The position numbers and the translations under genes were made by a program. A stretch of 64,000 nt of DNA, taken from contig NZ_BLXY01000001.1 in the NCBI RefSeq assembly GCF_014193585.1, positions 540,033-604,032 on the forward strand, given 5' to 3'. Shown piece by piece: positions 51,701 through 59,353 of the stretch. Position 1 is the stretch's first letter. Every line of letters starts with the position of its first letter. The stretch comes from Geomonas paludis. Lineage in GTDB: Bacteria > Desulfobacterota > Desulfuromonadia > Geobacterales > Geobacteraceae. Below the pieces are notes generated by a model. It was not told the origin of the DNA. It searched no databases and saw only the letters and a program-made list of their open reading frames with translations.

Positions 51701-52314
51701 TCCATGTGCTGATGGGAGCCGCCGCCGACAAGCAGAGTTTGGAAGCGACCCAGTACGGCCAGGGGCTACTCACCTGGGCCATCCTGCAAGGAATGAAGGG
51801 GGCTGCCCTGCGGGACGACCAGTTTGTCGATGTGCAAAAACTTTTCCAGCACGTGGCCGACGAGGTGCCCCGTCTGGCCAGGTCTGTTGGCGGCATCCAG
51901 AAACCGCTGATCGCCTCCCCCAGTGGCAGCAGCTTCGACATCGGCCAGTTGACCGCTACGGACAAATCACTAATTCCACTAGCCACCGTTAAGCCCATGA
52001 TTCTGAAAGCAAGCTTTCAGGATGAAGTGGACTATGATGACACCATCTCACTTGGAAAAGAGGTCAACAGCCAACTGCGGGAACAGTCGGCTCGGTTGCG
52101 CGGGGATCATCTGGTCTATGTAGATGCCGACGAACTGCCGGGGGCCTGGCGCATGTCTGGTCGGTACGCGCTTGATGGAGCCACGGTAACGGTGAAGGTG
52201 GTTATGCGTGAAGGCAAGGTACGAAAGGATTTCAATATAATAGGCAAGGCTGATGATCTGCCTGGTCTGGCAGTCGCCATACTGGATCGGGCGCAAGGAT
52301 TGTTGCGAGAATAG
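48745..52314 (+). CDS. Exported 14-repeat WD40-caspase-like protein
   Basis: 1189 aa from an ATG with GGAGG 8 nt upstream. Signal peptide (IIPLLFCSLIFYGSVSAAA), then 14 WD40 repeats of 42 residues (about 42-615) with consensus GHS-VNSVAFSPDGRRVLTG and AKLWDAETGREIRAF, i.e. two seven-blade propellers. Repeat 8 lacks five residues and repeat 9 two. Then an Ig-like linker (HLKNRGGGIGRVRVLVNGKE), a C14 caspase-like domain with YLAGHGVM (His 896) and VMDTCAAGG (Cys 954), and the same ~100-aa C-terminal module as the 38.4-43.6 kb protein. It lacks that protein's TPR region and RHS partner. Probably cleaves an unknown envelope substrate when the propellers bind a trigger. Confidence 0.88.
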   Translation: MKIQHIIPLLFCSLIFYGSVSAAAPLKPHVGNGLRLQIQLGHSGGVDSVAFSPDGRRILTGSNDHTAKLWDARTGQEIRAFLGHSHNVNSVAFSPDGRRVLTGSSDHTARLWDTGTGQEIRAFQGHPSGVTSVAFSPDGRLILTGGGDNTVKLWDTETGQEVRAFQGHSGWVHCVAFSPDGRSVLTVSLDETARLWDTGTGREIRTFLGHSDGVISAAFSPDGGRILTGSLDQTAKLWDVETGREIRSFSGHSSGVKGVAFSPDGRRVLTGSWDHTAKLWDAETGREIRVFQGHSNNVNSVAFSPDGRQLLTGSDDHTAKLLDAETGREILALQGHSGSASSVAFSPDGGRLLHGGNLWDAETGREISAFRHAWLDGATFSPDGQQILSGNWENTAKLWDTETGREIRAFQGHSAYVLCAVFSPDGRRVLTGSSDQSAKLWETGTGREIRAFRGHASAVDSVAFSPDGRRVLTGSLDNDAKLWDAETGQEIRTFRGHSKYVNSVAFSPDGRRVLTGSSDNTAKLWDAETGQEIRTFQGHSGWVHSVAFSPDGRRVLTGSGDTTAKLWDAETGREIRAFRGHSYLVEKVAFSPDGRLVMTGSWDTTAKLWDAETGRELATLVSFTDGTWAVVDQEGRFDASSGGEVKGLHWVYKDEPIALSQFKERYYEPALLAKIMGFNREPLRKVDSFASVALFPEMKVDPPSEHSSIATIHLKNRGGGIGRVRVLVNGKEIAADARGPKPDPAAGSLELPVEIPESLLKPGEENSIEVLAWNGEGYLSSRGNPIRFRAPPAVKIEPPTLYAIVAGVSRYANPVMNLTFSGKDASDMAQALSVSARRLFGAEKVHISLLSDYPSHSQSEDALKSLPLTRENLENAFRQAHKAKAGDVLVIYLAGHGVMSPGEGSDYYYLTSEARTTDLSDPVVRRQSGVSSSELTEWIKLIPALKQVMVMDTCAAGGAVAKLVEKRSLSSDQVRSLDRLKDRTGFHVLMGAAADKQSLEATQYGQGLLTWAILQGMKGAALRDDQFVDVQKLFQHVADEVPRLARSVGGIQKPLIASPSGSSFDIGQLTATDKSLIPLATVKPMILKASFQDEVDYDDTISLGKEVNSQLREQSARLRGDHLVYVDADELPGAWRMSGRYALDGATVTVKVVMREGKVRKDFNIIGKADDLPGLAVAILDRAQGLLRE
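48870..50590. repeat. 126-bp coding tandem repeats (WD40)
   Basis: The WD40 units are highly similar at DNA level: GTCGCCTTCTC-CCTGACGG and GCGAAGCTCTGGGA recur every 126 bp, including synonymous sites. This implies recent duplication or gene conversion. Confidence 0.9.
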
Positions 52315-52495
52315 AGCGATTCAGCAGATTATTACCTTCGTAACTGCAGGCCAGCAAGGGGCTCCGTGAGGTATTCTACTTCGACCGGTGTTTTGCTCAG
52401 TTCGGCTCGCACGGGGACTTGAGTCGGATGAACGTAAAGTGACGAGGTATAGGGAAGTTTTCTCCAGACCGGAGAGGGGCGGAGCCAAACGGAAA

Positions 52496-52524
52496 AAGGC
52501 CCCTGATTTTTATCAGGGGCCTTC
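52496..52524. terminator. Bidirectional terminator
   Basis: AAGGCCCCTGA/TCAGGGGCCTT stem, 11 bp, between the WD40/caspase gene and the convergent tRNA-Pro. Confidence 0.8.
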
Positions 52525-52531
52525 TCTAGTA

Positions 52532-52608
52532 TGGTCGGAATGAGAGGATTCGAACCTCCGACCCCCTGCTCCCGAAGCAGGTGCGCTACCAGGCTGCGCT
52601 ACATTCCG
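52532..52608 (-). tRNA. tRNA-Pro (anticodon CGG)
   Basis: Minus strand: acceptor CGGAATG/CATTCCG, D arm AGCGCAGCCTGGTAGCGC, anticodon stem CCTGC/GCAGG around loop TTCGGGA, T arm with GGTTCGAATCC, and an encoded ACCA end. 77 nt with CCA. C1 with the CGG anticodon fits tRNA-Pro. Confidence 0.96.
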
Positions 52609-52872
52609 GTTTTGAAACTCTGACGGGTCAATCAGGAGGAGAGATATAACAGCATTGACCTCGGCTTGTCAAGCATTAACAACGACGGCAATGCAAAATA
52701 TCCATTTTCGCTCTTTCAGCTCCCGCCATTCGTCAAAGGAAGTGCGGTCCGGAGCCGTTCATTTCCGCCGGGGGGCGGCCCGGAGCCCGAGGGGGCACAA
52801 GGGAAGAAAAACGTTGTCATCGCCTGGTGGAAGTGTTAAAAACCTTCTCTTCAGGTTGTTTGCGGAGTGTGC

Positions 52873-54219
52873 ATGGCCATCAGGGACTTACGGGACTTTC
52901 TCGCCGTGCTGGACACCGCAGGTGAGCTGCATCGGGTGGATGCGGAGGTGGATTCCGAACTGGAAATCGCCTGCATCACCGACCGGCAGAGCAAGCTTCC
53001 CGGTGGCGGCAAGGCCCTTCTCTTCCATAACGTCAAGGGAAGTCCCTACCCTGTGGCAACCAACCTCTTCGGCTCCCCCTCCCGCATGGCGCTTGCGCTC
53101 CAGGTCGAACACCTTTCCCTGCTGACGGGCAAGATGGAACAGCTCCTAGCTGCACCCGGGAGCGCGCCGGCTCCGACCCTGGTGCGCCAGGCACCGTGCC
53201 AGGAGGTGGTCGAGCGGCATCCGGACCTGGGAAGCTACCCTTTCCTTAAGAGCTGGCCGGGTGACGGCGGGCGCTTCATCACGCTCCCCCTGGTGTTCAC
53301 CCGCGATGCCGGGACCGGGGCCGGCAACTGCGGCATGTACCGGGTCCGGCTCTTCGACGACGGCTGTGTGGGGATCCGCTGGAAGGCCGGCAGCGGCGGC
53401 TTCGGCCACCACCAGAACTACCAGGCGGCGGGACGGCCGATGCCGGTGGCGATCGCCGTCGGCGCCGCTCCCGCGCTGACGCTGGCCGCGATGCTCCCTT
53501 TGCCCGAACCGCTGGAGGAGGTCTCCTTCGCCGGGTATCTGCACGGGGCGCCCCTGGCCATGGTCCCCTGCCTCGACTCCGGGCTGATGGTTCCGGCCGA
53601 TGCGGAACTGGTCATCGAAGGGGTGATCGACCCCGGCGCCACCCGCCGCGAGGGCGCTTTCGGCAACCACACCGGGAGCTACGATGCCGGCGAAGAGGTG
53701 CCCCTGGTGCGGGTCACTTGCGTCACCCGCAGGAAAGATCCCATCTGCCCGGCGACGGTGGTCGGCCCCCCGCCCATGGAGGACTGCTACCTGGCCAAGG
53801 CCGCCGAGCGGCTGCTGCTGCCGCTGCTGCGCCGGCAATGCCCGGAGATCGTCGACTTGGTCATGCCGGTGGAGGGAATCTTCCATGGCTGCGCCGTCAT
53901 CTCCATCGAGAAGAAGACGGCCGGGCAGGGACGCCGGGTGCTGGAGCGCCTGCGCAGCGAGGGATGGCTGAAACGGGGCAAGCTCCTGGTGGTCGTGGAC
54001 GAGACCGGGCAAGGACTTACCCTGGCGCACGGTTTTTGGCAGGCACTGAATGCGGTCCGTTTCCCCGCCGACCTGGTGGTGACGCCGGACGGCTGCCTCG
54101 GTGTCGACGCCACGGGCAAGCTCCCGGAAGAAGGCGGTGAGCCGAAGCAATTGTTGCAACCGGATGCATCGGTAAGGGCCCGGGTTGAGCGGAGATGGCG
54201 GGAATACGGTTTTCTCTGA
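52873..54219 (+). CDS. mqnL: UbiD-family decarboxylase of menaquinone synthesis (MqnL-like)
   Basis: 448 aa UbiD-type, prFMN-dependent decarboxylase. Signatures: LRDFLAVLDTAGELHRVDAEVD, KALLFHNVKGSPYPVATNLFGS, GNCGMYRVRLFDDGCVGIRWK, VIEGVIDP-ATRREGAFGNHTG and VTCVTRRKDPICPATVVGPPP. The neighbours (UbiA-type prenyltransferase, UbiX, two futalosine radical SAM enzymes) place it in the futalosine menaquinone pathway, where the UbiD-like MqnL removes the carboxyl group of the prenylated 1,4-dihydroxy-6-naphthoate. ATG with GGAG at 5 nt is chosen over a GTG two codons upstream. Assignment to MqnL rather than UbiD rests on context. Confidence 0.85.
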   Translation: MAIRDLRDFLAVLDTAGELHRVDAEVDSELEIACITDRQSKLPGGGKALLFHNVKGSPYPVATNLFGSPSRMALALQVEHLSLLTGKMEQLLAAPGSAPAPTLVRQAPCQEVVERHPDLGSYPFLKSWPGDGGRFITLPLVFTRDAGTGAGNCGMYRVRLFDDGCVGIRWKAGSGGFGHHQNYQAAGRPMPVAIAVGAAPALTLAAMLPLPEPLEEVSFAGYLHGAPLAMVPCLDSGLMVPADAELVIEGVIDPGATRREGAFGNHTGSYDAGEEVPLVRVTCVTRRKDPICPATVVGPPPMEDCYLAKAAERLLLPLLRRQCPEIVDLVMPVEGIFHGCAVISIEKKTAGQGRRVLERLRSEGWLKRGKLLVVVDETGQGLTLAHGFWQALNAVRFPADLVVTPDGCLGVDATGKLPEEGGEPKQLLQPDASVRARVERRWREYGFL

Positions 54220-54241
54220 GCACGGGGCGAGAAAGGAACTC

Positions 54242-55135
54242 ATGAGCAGTCAGGCAGGAGTAGAAATGACGATGTACGCCAGGATCAAGGTATTCCTGGA
54301 GATGATAAAGTTCAGCCACACCATATTTGCGCTCCCCTTCGCCTTCACCGGCGCGCTGCTGGCAGCCAAGGGGCTCCCCACCCTGGCGCAGGCGGGTTGG
54401 ATCGTGCTGGCCATGGTGGGGGCCCGCACCGCGGCCATGGGGCTGAACCGGGTCATCGACGCCGACATCGACGGCCGCAATCCCCGCACCGCCGGGCGTG
54501 CCATCCCGGCAGGGCTGCTGGGGCGCGGCTCGGTCATCGTCTTCATCGTGCTTTCCGTGCTGCTCATGCTCTTTGCGGCGCGCATGCTGAACCCGCTGTG
54601 CCTCTACCTGTCGCCGGTGGCCCTCGGCTTCATCCTCCTCTATTCCTACTGCAAGCGGTTTACCGCCCTGGCGCATGTGGTGCTCGGCATCTGCCTCGCC
54701 GGGGCCCCGCTGGGAGCCTGGATCGCCATCCGCGGCAGCGCCGACCTGCCCGCGTTCCTGCTGGCGTTTGCCGTCCTGTTCTGGGTGGCCGGATTCGACA
54801 TCCTCTACGCCCTGCAGGACATGGAGTTCGACCGGCAAAGCGGGCTGCACTCCATTCCCGCCAAGCTCGGCCTGAACGGTTCACTTTGGACCTCGCGCAT
54901 CTTTCACCTTGTTTCCTGCCTGTTCCTGCTCGCCCTCCATCTTTACCTGGGGCTCGGCGCCTTCTTCCTGGCCGGCCTGGTCGCCACCTGCGGCATGCTG
55001 CTGTACGAGCACCACCTGCTGCGCGGCGGCAACCTCGACGCCCTCGATGCCGCCTTCTTCAACATGAACGGGTACATCAGCGTGACCCTCTTCTTGGCCA
55101 CCCTGCTGGATACCCTGAGCGCGGGGGCGGTGTGA
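54242..55135 (+). CDS. mqnP: UbiA-family prenyltransferase (MqnP-like)
   Basis: 297 aa, about 8-9 TM helices. The two Mg-diphosphate motifs of the UbiA superfamily are seen: NRVIDADIDGRNPRTAGR near 80 and ALQDMEFDRQSGLHSIPAK near 200. It attaches the polyprenyl chain to 1,4-dihydroxy-6-naphthoate (the futalosine-route counterpart of UbiA), inferred from the operon. The ATG has AAAGGAAC upstream; an earlier in-frame start would overlap the preceding gene without similarity. The end overlaps the ubiX-like GTG (GTGA). Confidence 0.88.
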   Translation: MSSQAGVEMTMYARIKVFLEMIKFSHTIFALPFAFTGALLAAKGLPTLAQAGWIVLAMVGARTAAMGLNRVIDADIDGRNPRTAGRAIPAGLLGRGSVIVFIVLSVLLMLFAARMLNPLCLYLSPVALGFILLYSYCKRFTALAHVVLGICLAGAPLGAWIAIRGSADLPAFLLAFAVLFWVAGFDILYALQDMEFDRQSGLHSIPAKLGLNGSLWTSRIFHLVSCLFLLALHLYLGLGAFFLAGLVATCGMLLYEHHLLRGGNLDALDAAFFNMNGYISVTLFLATLLDTLSAGAV

Positions 55136-55737
55136 AGCAGCGCCATTTCGTCATCGCCATAACCGGGGCCTCCGGCAGCATCTACGCGCTCAGGTTGATC
55201 GAGGAACTCTTGCGCTCGGCAGCGCGGGTCAGCGTGCTCATCACCGAGGCGGGCTTTGCGGTGTTGCGCGAGGAGTGCGGCCTGGAGTGGGGCGGTGCGG
55301 CGCAGGTGGTGCAGGAGCAACTGCGGCAGAGGTTGGGTGACGGCGGCGAGCTGCGCTACTACGCCTGCGATGATCTTTTCGCCCCCATCGCCAGCGGCTC
55401 GTCGGCGCCCGACGCCATGCTGGTGGTTCCCTGTTCCATGGGGACCCTGTCCCGCATCAGCTGCGGCAACGCCGGCAATCTCCTGGAGCGGGCCGCGGAC
55501 GTGATGCTCAAGGAGGCGCGCCCCCTGGTGCTGGTACCGCGGGAGACCCCGTTCAACGCCATCCACCTGGAGCACATGTTGAAGCTGTCCCGGCTGGGGG
55601 TGAGGATCGTACCGGCCATGCCGGGCTTTTACCACCAGCCGCAGACCATGGAAGACCTGGTGGACTTCGTGGTCGGCAAGGTGCTGGACAGCGTGCAGGT
55701 GGAGCACACCCTGTTCCGGCGCTGGGGCGGCGAGTAA
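55132..55737 (+). CDS. ubiX: Flavin prenyltransferase (UbiX/MqnM-like)
   Basis: 201 aa beginning at a GTG that overlaps the preceding stop codon (GTGA). IAITGASGSIYALRLIEEL is the FMN-binding loop; DDLFAPIASGSSAPDAMLVVPCSMGTLSRISCGNAGNLLERAADV and LVPRETPFNAIHLEHM are the UbiX core (here quoted in parts of the same stretch). It makes prenyl-FMN for the UbiD-like enzyme encoded two genes upstream. Translational coupling to mqnP and the operon context are consistent with the MqnM role. A tandem repeat array follows the stop. Confidence 0.92.
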   Translation: MKQRHFVIAITGASGSIYALRLIEELLRSAARVSVLITEAGFAVLREECGLEWGGAAQVVQEQLRQRLGDGGELRYYACDDLFAPIASGSSAPDAMLVVPCSMGTLSRISCGNAGNLLERAADVMLKEARPLVLVPRETPFNAIHLEHMLKLSRLGVRIVPAMPGFYHQPQTMEDLVDFVVGKVLDSVQVEHTLFRRWGGE

Positions 55738-55756
55738 GCGAGGACAGCTGTCCGAC

Positions 55757-55817
55757 GTCCGACCAGTCCGACCAGTCCGACCAGTCCGACCGGTCCGACC
55801 GGTCTGACCGGTCTGAC
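55757..55817. repeat. 9-bp tandem array (GTCCGACCN x7)
   Basis: Units GTCCGACCA x3, GTCCGACCG x2, then GTCTGACCG and a partial GTCTGAC. It fills most of the gap between ubiX and mqnE inside the operon. Confidence 0.95.
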
Positions 55818-55837
55818 AAGAAAGGAAAGAACCACCA

Positions 55838-56914
55838 ATGACATTTGCAGCCATAAAAGACAAAGTCCTGGCCGGCGCCCGCATCGACGAAGCCGAAGCG
55901 CTGCTGCTGTTCCGGCACCCCAACCTCCTCGAGTTGGGCGAGCTGGCCCAGGCGGTGAACGAGCGGCGCAACGGCCGCAAGGTCTTCTTCAACGTCAACC
56001 GCCACATCAACCACACCAACATCTGCGTCAACCGCTGCCGCTTCTGTGCCTTCTTCCGCAGGGCGGGCGAGGACGGCGCCTACCTGATGACGCTGGACGA
56101 GGTGCGCGCCCGCGCCGAAGAGGCGCTGCAGCAGGGTGCCACCGAAATTCACGTGGTGGGCGGGCTGCACCCCGATCTCCCCTTCGAGTTCTACCTGGAA
56201 CTGCTGGGGACCATCAAGTCGGTCTCCCCGGCGCTGCACGTCAAGGCCTTCACCGCCGTCGAGATCGCCTACCTGGCCGACCTCGCCAAGCTTTCCATCC
56301 CGCAGACCCTGGAGAAGCTGAAAGAGGCGGGGCTCGGCTCGCTCCCCGGCGGCGGGGCCGAGATCTTCGCCCCGGAGATCCGTGACCAGCTCTGCCCCGA
56401 GAAGATCAGCGGCGCGCAGTGGCTCGCCATCATGGAGCAGGTGCACCAGGCAGGGCTCAAGTCCAACGCCACCATGCTCTACGGCCACCTGGAGAGCATC
56501 GAGGACCGGGTCGACCACATGCGCCAGTTGCGGGAGCTGCAGGACAGGACCGGCGGTTTTCAGGTCTTCATCCCGCTCGCCTTCCAGCCCGAGCACTCCC
56601 AGTTGAAGATCGCCGGCAGCGGCACCAGCGGTGTCGACGACCTGCGCACCCTTGCCGTCGGCCGCATCTACCTGGACAACTTCGCCAACGTCAAGGCCTA
56701 CTGGGTCATGCTGGGCGAGAAGATCGCCCAGGTTGCGCTCTGCTTCGGCGTCAACGACCTGGACGGCACCGTAGTCGAGGAGCGCATCGGTCACGAAGCC
56801 GGCGCCGACACCCCGCAGGCGATGAGCCGCGACGGCATCGTCACCATGATCCGCAAGGCCGGCCGCATTCCCGTCGAGCGCGACACCCTCTACCGCGAGC
56901 TCCGGGTTTATTAA
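55838..56914 (+). CDS. mqnE: Aminofutalosine synthase (radical SAM)
   Basis: 358 aa. Radical SAM cluster motif in NRCRFCAFFR within INHTNICVNRCRFCAF (CxxxCxxC). Later motifs GGLHPDLPFEFY, GGGAEIFAPEIR and especially GTVVEERIGHEAGADTP with PVERDTLYREL distinguish MqnE from MqnC. It joins SAM-derived adenosyl radical to 3-(1-carboxyvinyloxy)benzoate to give aminofutalosine. AAAGGAAAG upstream of ATG. Second-to-last gene of the menaquinone cluster. Confidence 0.92.
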   Translation: MTFAAIKDKVLAGARIDEAEALLLFRHPNLLELGELAQAVNERRNGRKVFFNVNRHINHTNICVNRCRFCAFFRRAGEDGAYLMTLDEVRARAEEALQQGATEIHVVGGLHPDLPFEFYLELLGTIKSVSPALHVKAFTAVEIAYLADLAKLSIPQTLEKLKEAGLGSLPGGGAEIFAPEIRDQLCPEKISGAQWLAIMEQVHQAGLKSNATMLYGHLESIEDRVDHMRQLRELQDRTGGFQVFIPLAFQPEHSQLKIAGSGTSGVDDLRTLAVGRIYLDNFANVKAYWVMLGEKIAQVALCFGVNDLDGTVVEERIGHEAGADTPQAMSRDGIVTMIRKAGRIPVERDTLYRELRVY

Positions 56915-56924
56915 ATTCTGCCCC

Positions 56925-56969
56925 GTCCACCGGGTCCACCAGGTCCATTGGGTCCACCGGGTCCACCAC
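56925..56969. repeat. 9-bp tandem array (GTCCACCGG x5)
   Basis: Units GTCCACCGG, GTCCACCAG, GTCCATTGG, GTCCACCGG, GTCCACCAC between mqnE and mqnC. The unit is related to the array between ubiX and mqnE (GTCC-ACC frame). Confidence 0.93.
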
Positions 56970-57009
56970 CCCGTTGCCCTTTAGCCAAGAAAGCCGCAGG
57001 TCCACCGCC

Positions 57010-58074
57010 ATGCTCAACACCATCACCGAAAAAGTCGCCGCCGGCGCCGACCTGACCTTCGAAGAGGCGCTCTGGTGCCTCACCCAGGCCGATCTCCTTG
57101 CCGTCGGCCGCATCGCCGACTCCATCCGCCGCAGCATGCACCCCGAGGGATGCGTCAGCTTCGTCGTGGACCGCAACGTCAACTACACCAACGTCTGCGA
57201 ATCCCAGTGCAAGTTCTGCGCGTTCTACCGCAACCCCGAGGCCGATGACGCCTACCTCCTGGACAACGAGACCATCATGGCCAAGATCCGGGAACTGGTC
57301 GACCAGGGGGGGACGCAACTCCTGATGCAGGGCGGGCTGCACCCCTCCCTCGACATCACCTACTTCGAGACCCTGTTCCGCGAGATCAAGCGCCGCTTCC
57401 CGGGTGTCCAGAACCATTCCCTGTCGCCGGCGGAGATCACCCATACCGCCAAGCTCTCCGGACTTTCCATTCCCGAGACGCTGAAGCGCCTGAAGGAAGC
57501 CGGGCTCGACTCGGTGCCGGGGGGCGGGGCGGAGATCCTGGTGGACAGCGTCCGTGCCGAGATCTCCCCGAAGAAGATCGGCTGGCAGGGGTGGGCGGCG
57601 GTCATGCGCGAGGCGGCGCAACTGGGCATGCCCACCACGGCGACCATGATGTTCGGCAGCAAGGAGCGCATCGAGGATGTGGTCGAGCACCTGTTCCGGG
57701 TGCGCGAGCTGCAGGCTGAAGGTGGCAGCTTCACCGCCTTCATCCCCTGGACCTACCAGCCCGGCAACACGGAACTGGGCGGCGAGACCGCTAGCGGCGT
57801 GGAGTACCTCAAGGTGCTGGCCCTGTCCCGCATCGTGCTCAGGAACATCCCCAATATCCAGGCAAGCTGGGTGACACAAGGGGCGAAGATGGCGCAGGTC
57901 GCGCTCTTCTTCGGGGCCAACGACGTGGGCGGCACCATGCTGGAAGAAAACGTGGTGGCGGCGGCGGGGTGCCGCTTCCGCATCTCTCAGCAGCAGATGA
58001 TCGACCTCATTAAGGGCGCGGGCTTCACGCCGGTGCGCCGCACCACCCTGTACCGGGAACTGGAGCGGTATTAG
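57010..58074 (+). CDS. mqnC: Cyclic dehypoxanthinyl futalosine synthase (radical SAM)
   Basis: 354 aa. Radical SAM motif CESQCKFCAFYR inside VNYTNVCESQCKFCAF, then LLMQGGLHPSLDITYFE, KRLKEAGLDSVPGGGAEIL, FIPWTYQPGNTEL and GGTMLEENVVAAAG, all MqnC features. It cyclises dehypoxanthine futalosine on the way to menaquinone. The start has a GCAGG-type site rather than a strong one. Last gene of the visible mqn cluster; mqnA, mqnB and mqnD are not in the window. Confidence 0.92.
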   Translation: MLNTITEKVAAGADLTFEEALWCLTQADLLAVGRIADSIRRSMHPEGCVSFVVDRNVNYTNVCESQCKFCAFYRNPEADDAYLLDNETIMAKIRELVDQGGTQLLMQGGLHPSLDITYFETLFREIKRRFPGVQNHSLSPAEITHTAKLSGLSIPETLKRLKEAGLDSVPGGGAEILVDSVRAEISPKKIGWQGWAAVMREAAQLGMPTTATMMFGSKERIEDVVEHLFRVRELQAEGGSFTAFIPWTYQPGNTELGGETASGVEYLKVLALSRIVLRNIPNIQASWVTQGAKMAQVALFFGANDVGGTMLEENVVAAAGCRFRISQQQMIDLIKGAGFTPVRRTTLYRELERY

Positions 58075-58146
58075 CGGCTGGCCTTTGACTTTCTCATTGA
58101 ATTCCGGTTATAGTCACAGTTCGAATCCGCCAGCAAAGGAGTTGCC

Positions 58147-59199
58147 ATGATCACCCTGCGGCAAAACATCGCAGAGATGGCCGGCTATGTCCCCGGCTTC
58201 CAGCCCGAAGACATCGCCTCCTACATCAAGCTGAACACCAACGAGAACCCGTATCCGCCGTCCCCGCAGGTGATCGAGGCCATCGCCAAAGAGGTCGGCG
58301 AGGGGCTGCGCCGTTACCCGGACGCGGCCAGCCGCCTGGCGCGCGAGGAGGCCGGCCGGTTGTACGGTTTCGATCCCTCCTGGATCATCATGGCCAACGG
58401 CTCGGACGAGGTGCTCAACAACCTGATCCGCGCCTTCGCCGGCGAGGGCGAGGAGATCGCCTACATCCATCCCTCGTACTCGTACTACGGCACGCTGGCG
58501 GAAGTGCAGGGAGCCAAGGTGCGCACCTTCGGCCTGACCGAGGCTTTCGAGCCGGAAGGGATCCCGGAGCGTTACGACGCCAAGCTCTTCTTCCTGACCA
58601 ACCCGAACGCGCCGCTTGGTTTCACCTATAGCCAGAACTACATCGCGGACCTCGCCGGGCGCCTCTCCGGGATGCTGGTGGTGGACGAGGCATACGTGGA
58701 CTTCGCGGAGGAGACTTCGCTGGAACTGGTGCGCTCCTTCGACAACGTCGTAGTCACTCGCACCTTCTCCAAGAGCTATTCGCTCGCCGGTATGAGGCTC
58801 GGCCTCGCCGTCGCGCGTCCCGAGGTGATCGCGGCTCTCAATAAGATCCGCGACCACTACAACCTGGACCGTCTGGCGCAGGCGGCCGCCACCGCGGCGC
58901 TGCACGACCAGGCCTACTTCCTGGAGTGCGTGGCCAAGATCAAGGAAACCCGCGCCTGGTTCAGCGCCGAACTGGAAAAGATTGGCTACCACGTCATCCC
59001 ATCCAGCGGCAACTACGTCTTCGCGAGCCCTCCCGACCGGGACGGGACCCGCGTCTACCAGGGGCTGTACGACCGCAAGATCCTGGTGCGCCACTTCACC
59101 GACCCGAAGCTGCGCCACGGCCTGCGCATCACCATCGGCACCAGGGAGGAGATGGAGCGCACCATCCAGGCGCTGATCGAGATCGGCCCGGGACGGTAA
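58147..59199 (+). CDS. hisC: Histidinol-phosphate aminotransferase
   Basis: 350 aa PLP enzyme converting imidazole-acetol phosphate to histidinol phosphate. Signatures: [73 protein letters not shown] and the PLP lysine in [15 protein letters not shown], with C-terminal [19 protein letters not shown] lies upstream of ATG. It is apart from other his genes, as is common in this group, so a role as an aromatic aminotransferase paralogue cannot be ruled out. Confidence 0.88.
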   Translation: MITLRQNIAEMAGYVPGFQPEDIASYIKLNTNENPYPPSPQVIEAIAKEVGEGLRRYPDAASRLAREEAGRLYGFDPSWIIMANGSDEVLNNLIRAFAGEGEEIAYIHPSYSYYGTLAEVQGAKVRTFGLTEAFEPEGIPERYDAKLFFLTNPNAPLGFTYSQNYIADLAGRLSGMLVVDEAYVDFAEETSLELVRSFDNVVVTRTFSKSYSLAGMRLGLAVARPEVIAALNKIRDHYNLDRLAQAAATAALHDQAYFLECVAKIKETRAWFSAELEKIGYHVIPSSGNYVFASPPDRDGTRVYQGLYDRKILVRHFTDPKLRHGLRITIGTREEMERTIQALIEIGPGR

Positions 59200-59353
59200 T
59201 ACGGCAATTTTTTCGGCAGAAGCGGATCTGGGTTTGTACACAAAGTGAAAAAGTTGTAATCTTTCCGGCTGGCGCAGTCGCCGTGACCAGAGCAGGTCGC
59301 AAAACGCCAAATATCTCGCAAGCATATATAGATGCAGAAACGGACGGAACCAT

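Noticed and set aside
38438-52314. Genomic island with tRNA att sites
   Set aside because: No direct repeat of the tRNA-Pro 3' end and no integrase or transposase gene found; boundaries cannot be defined.
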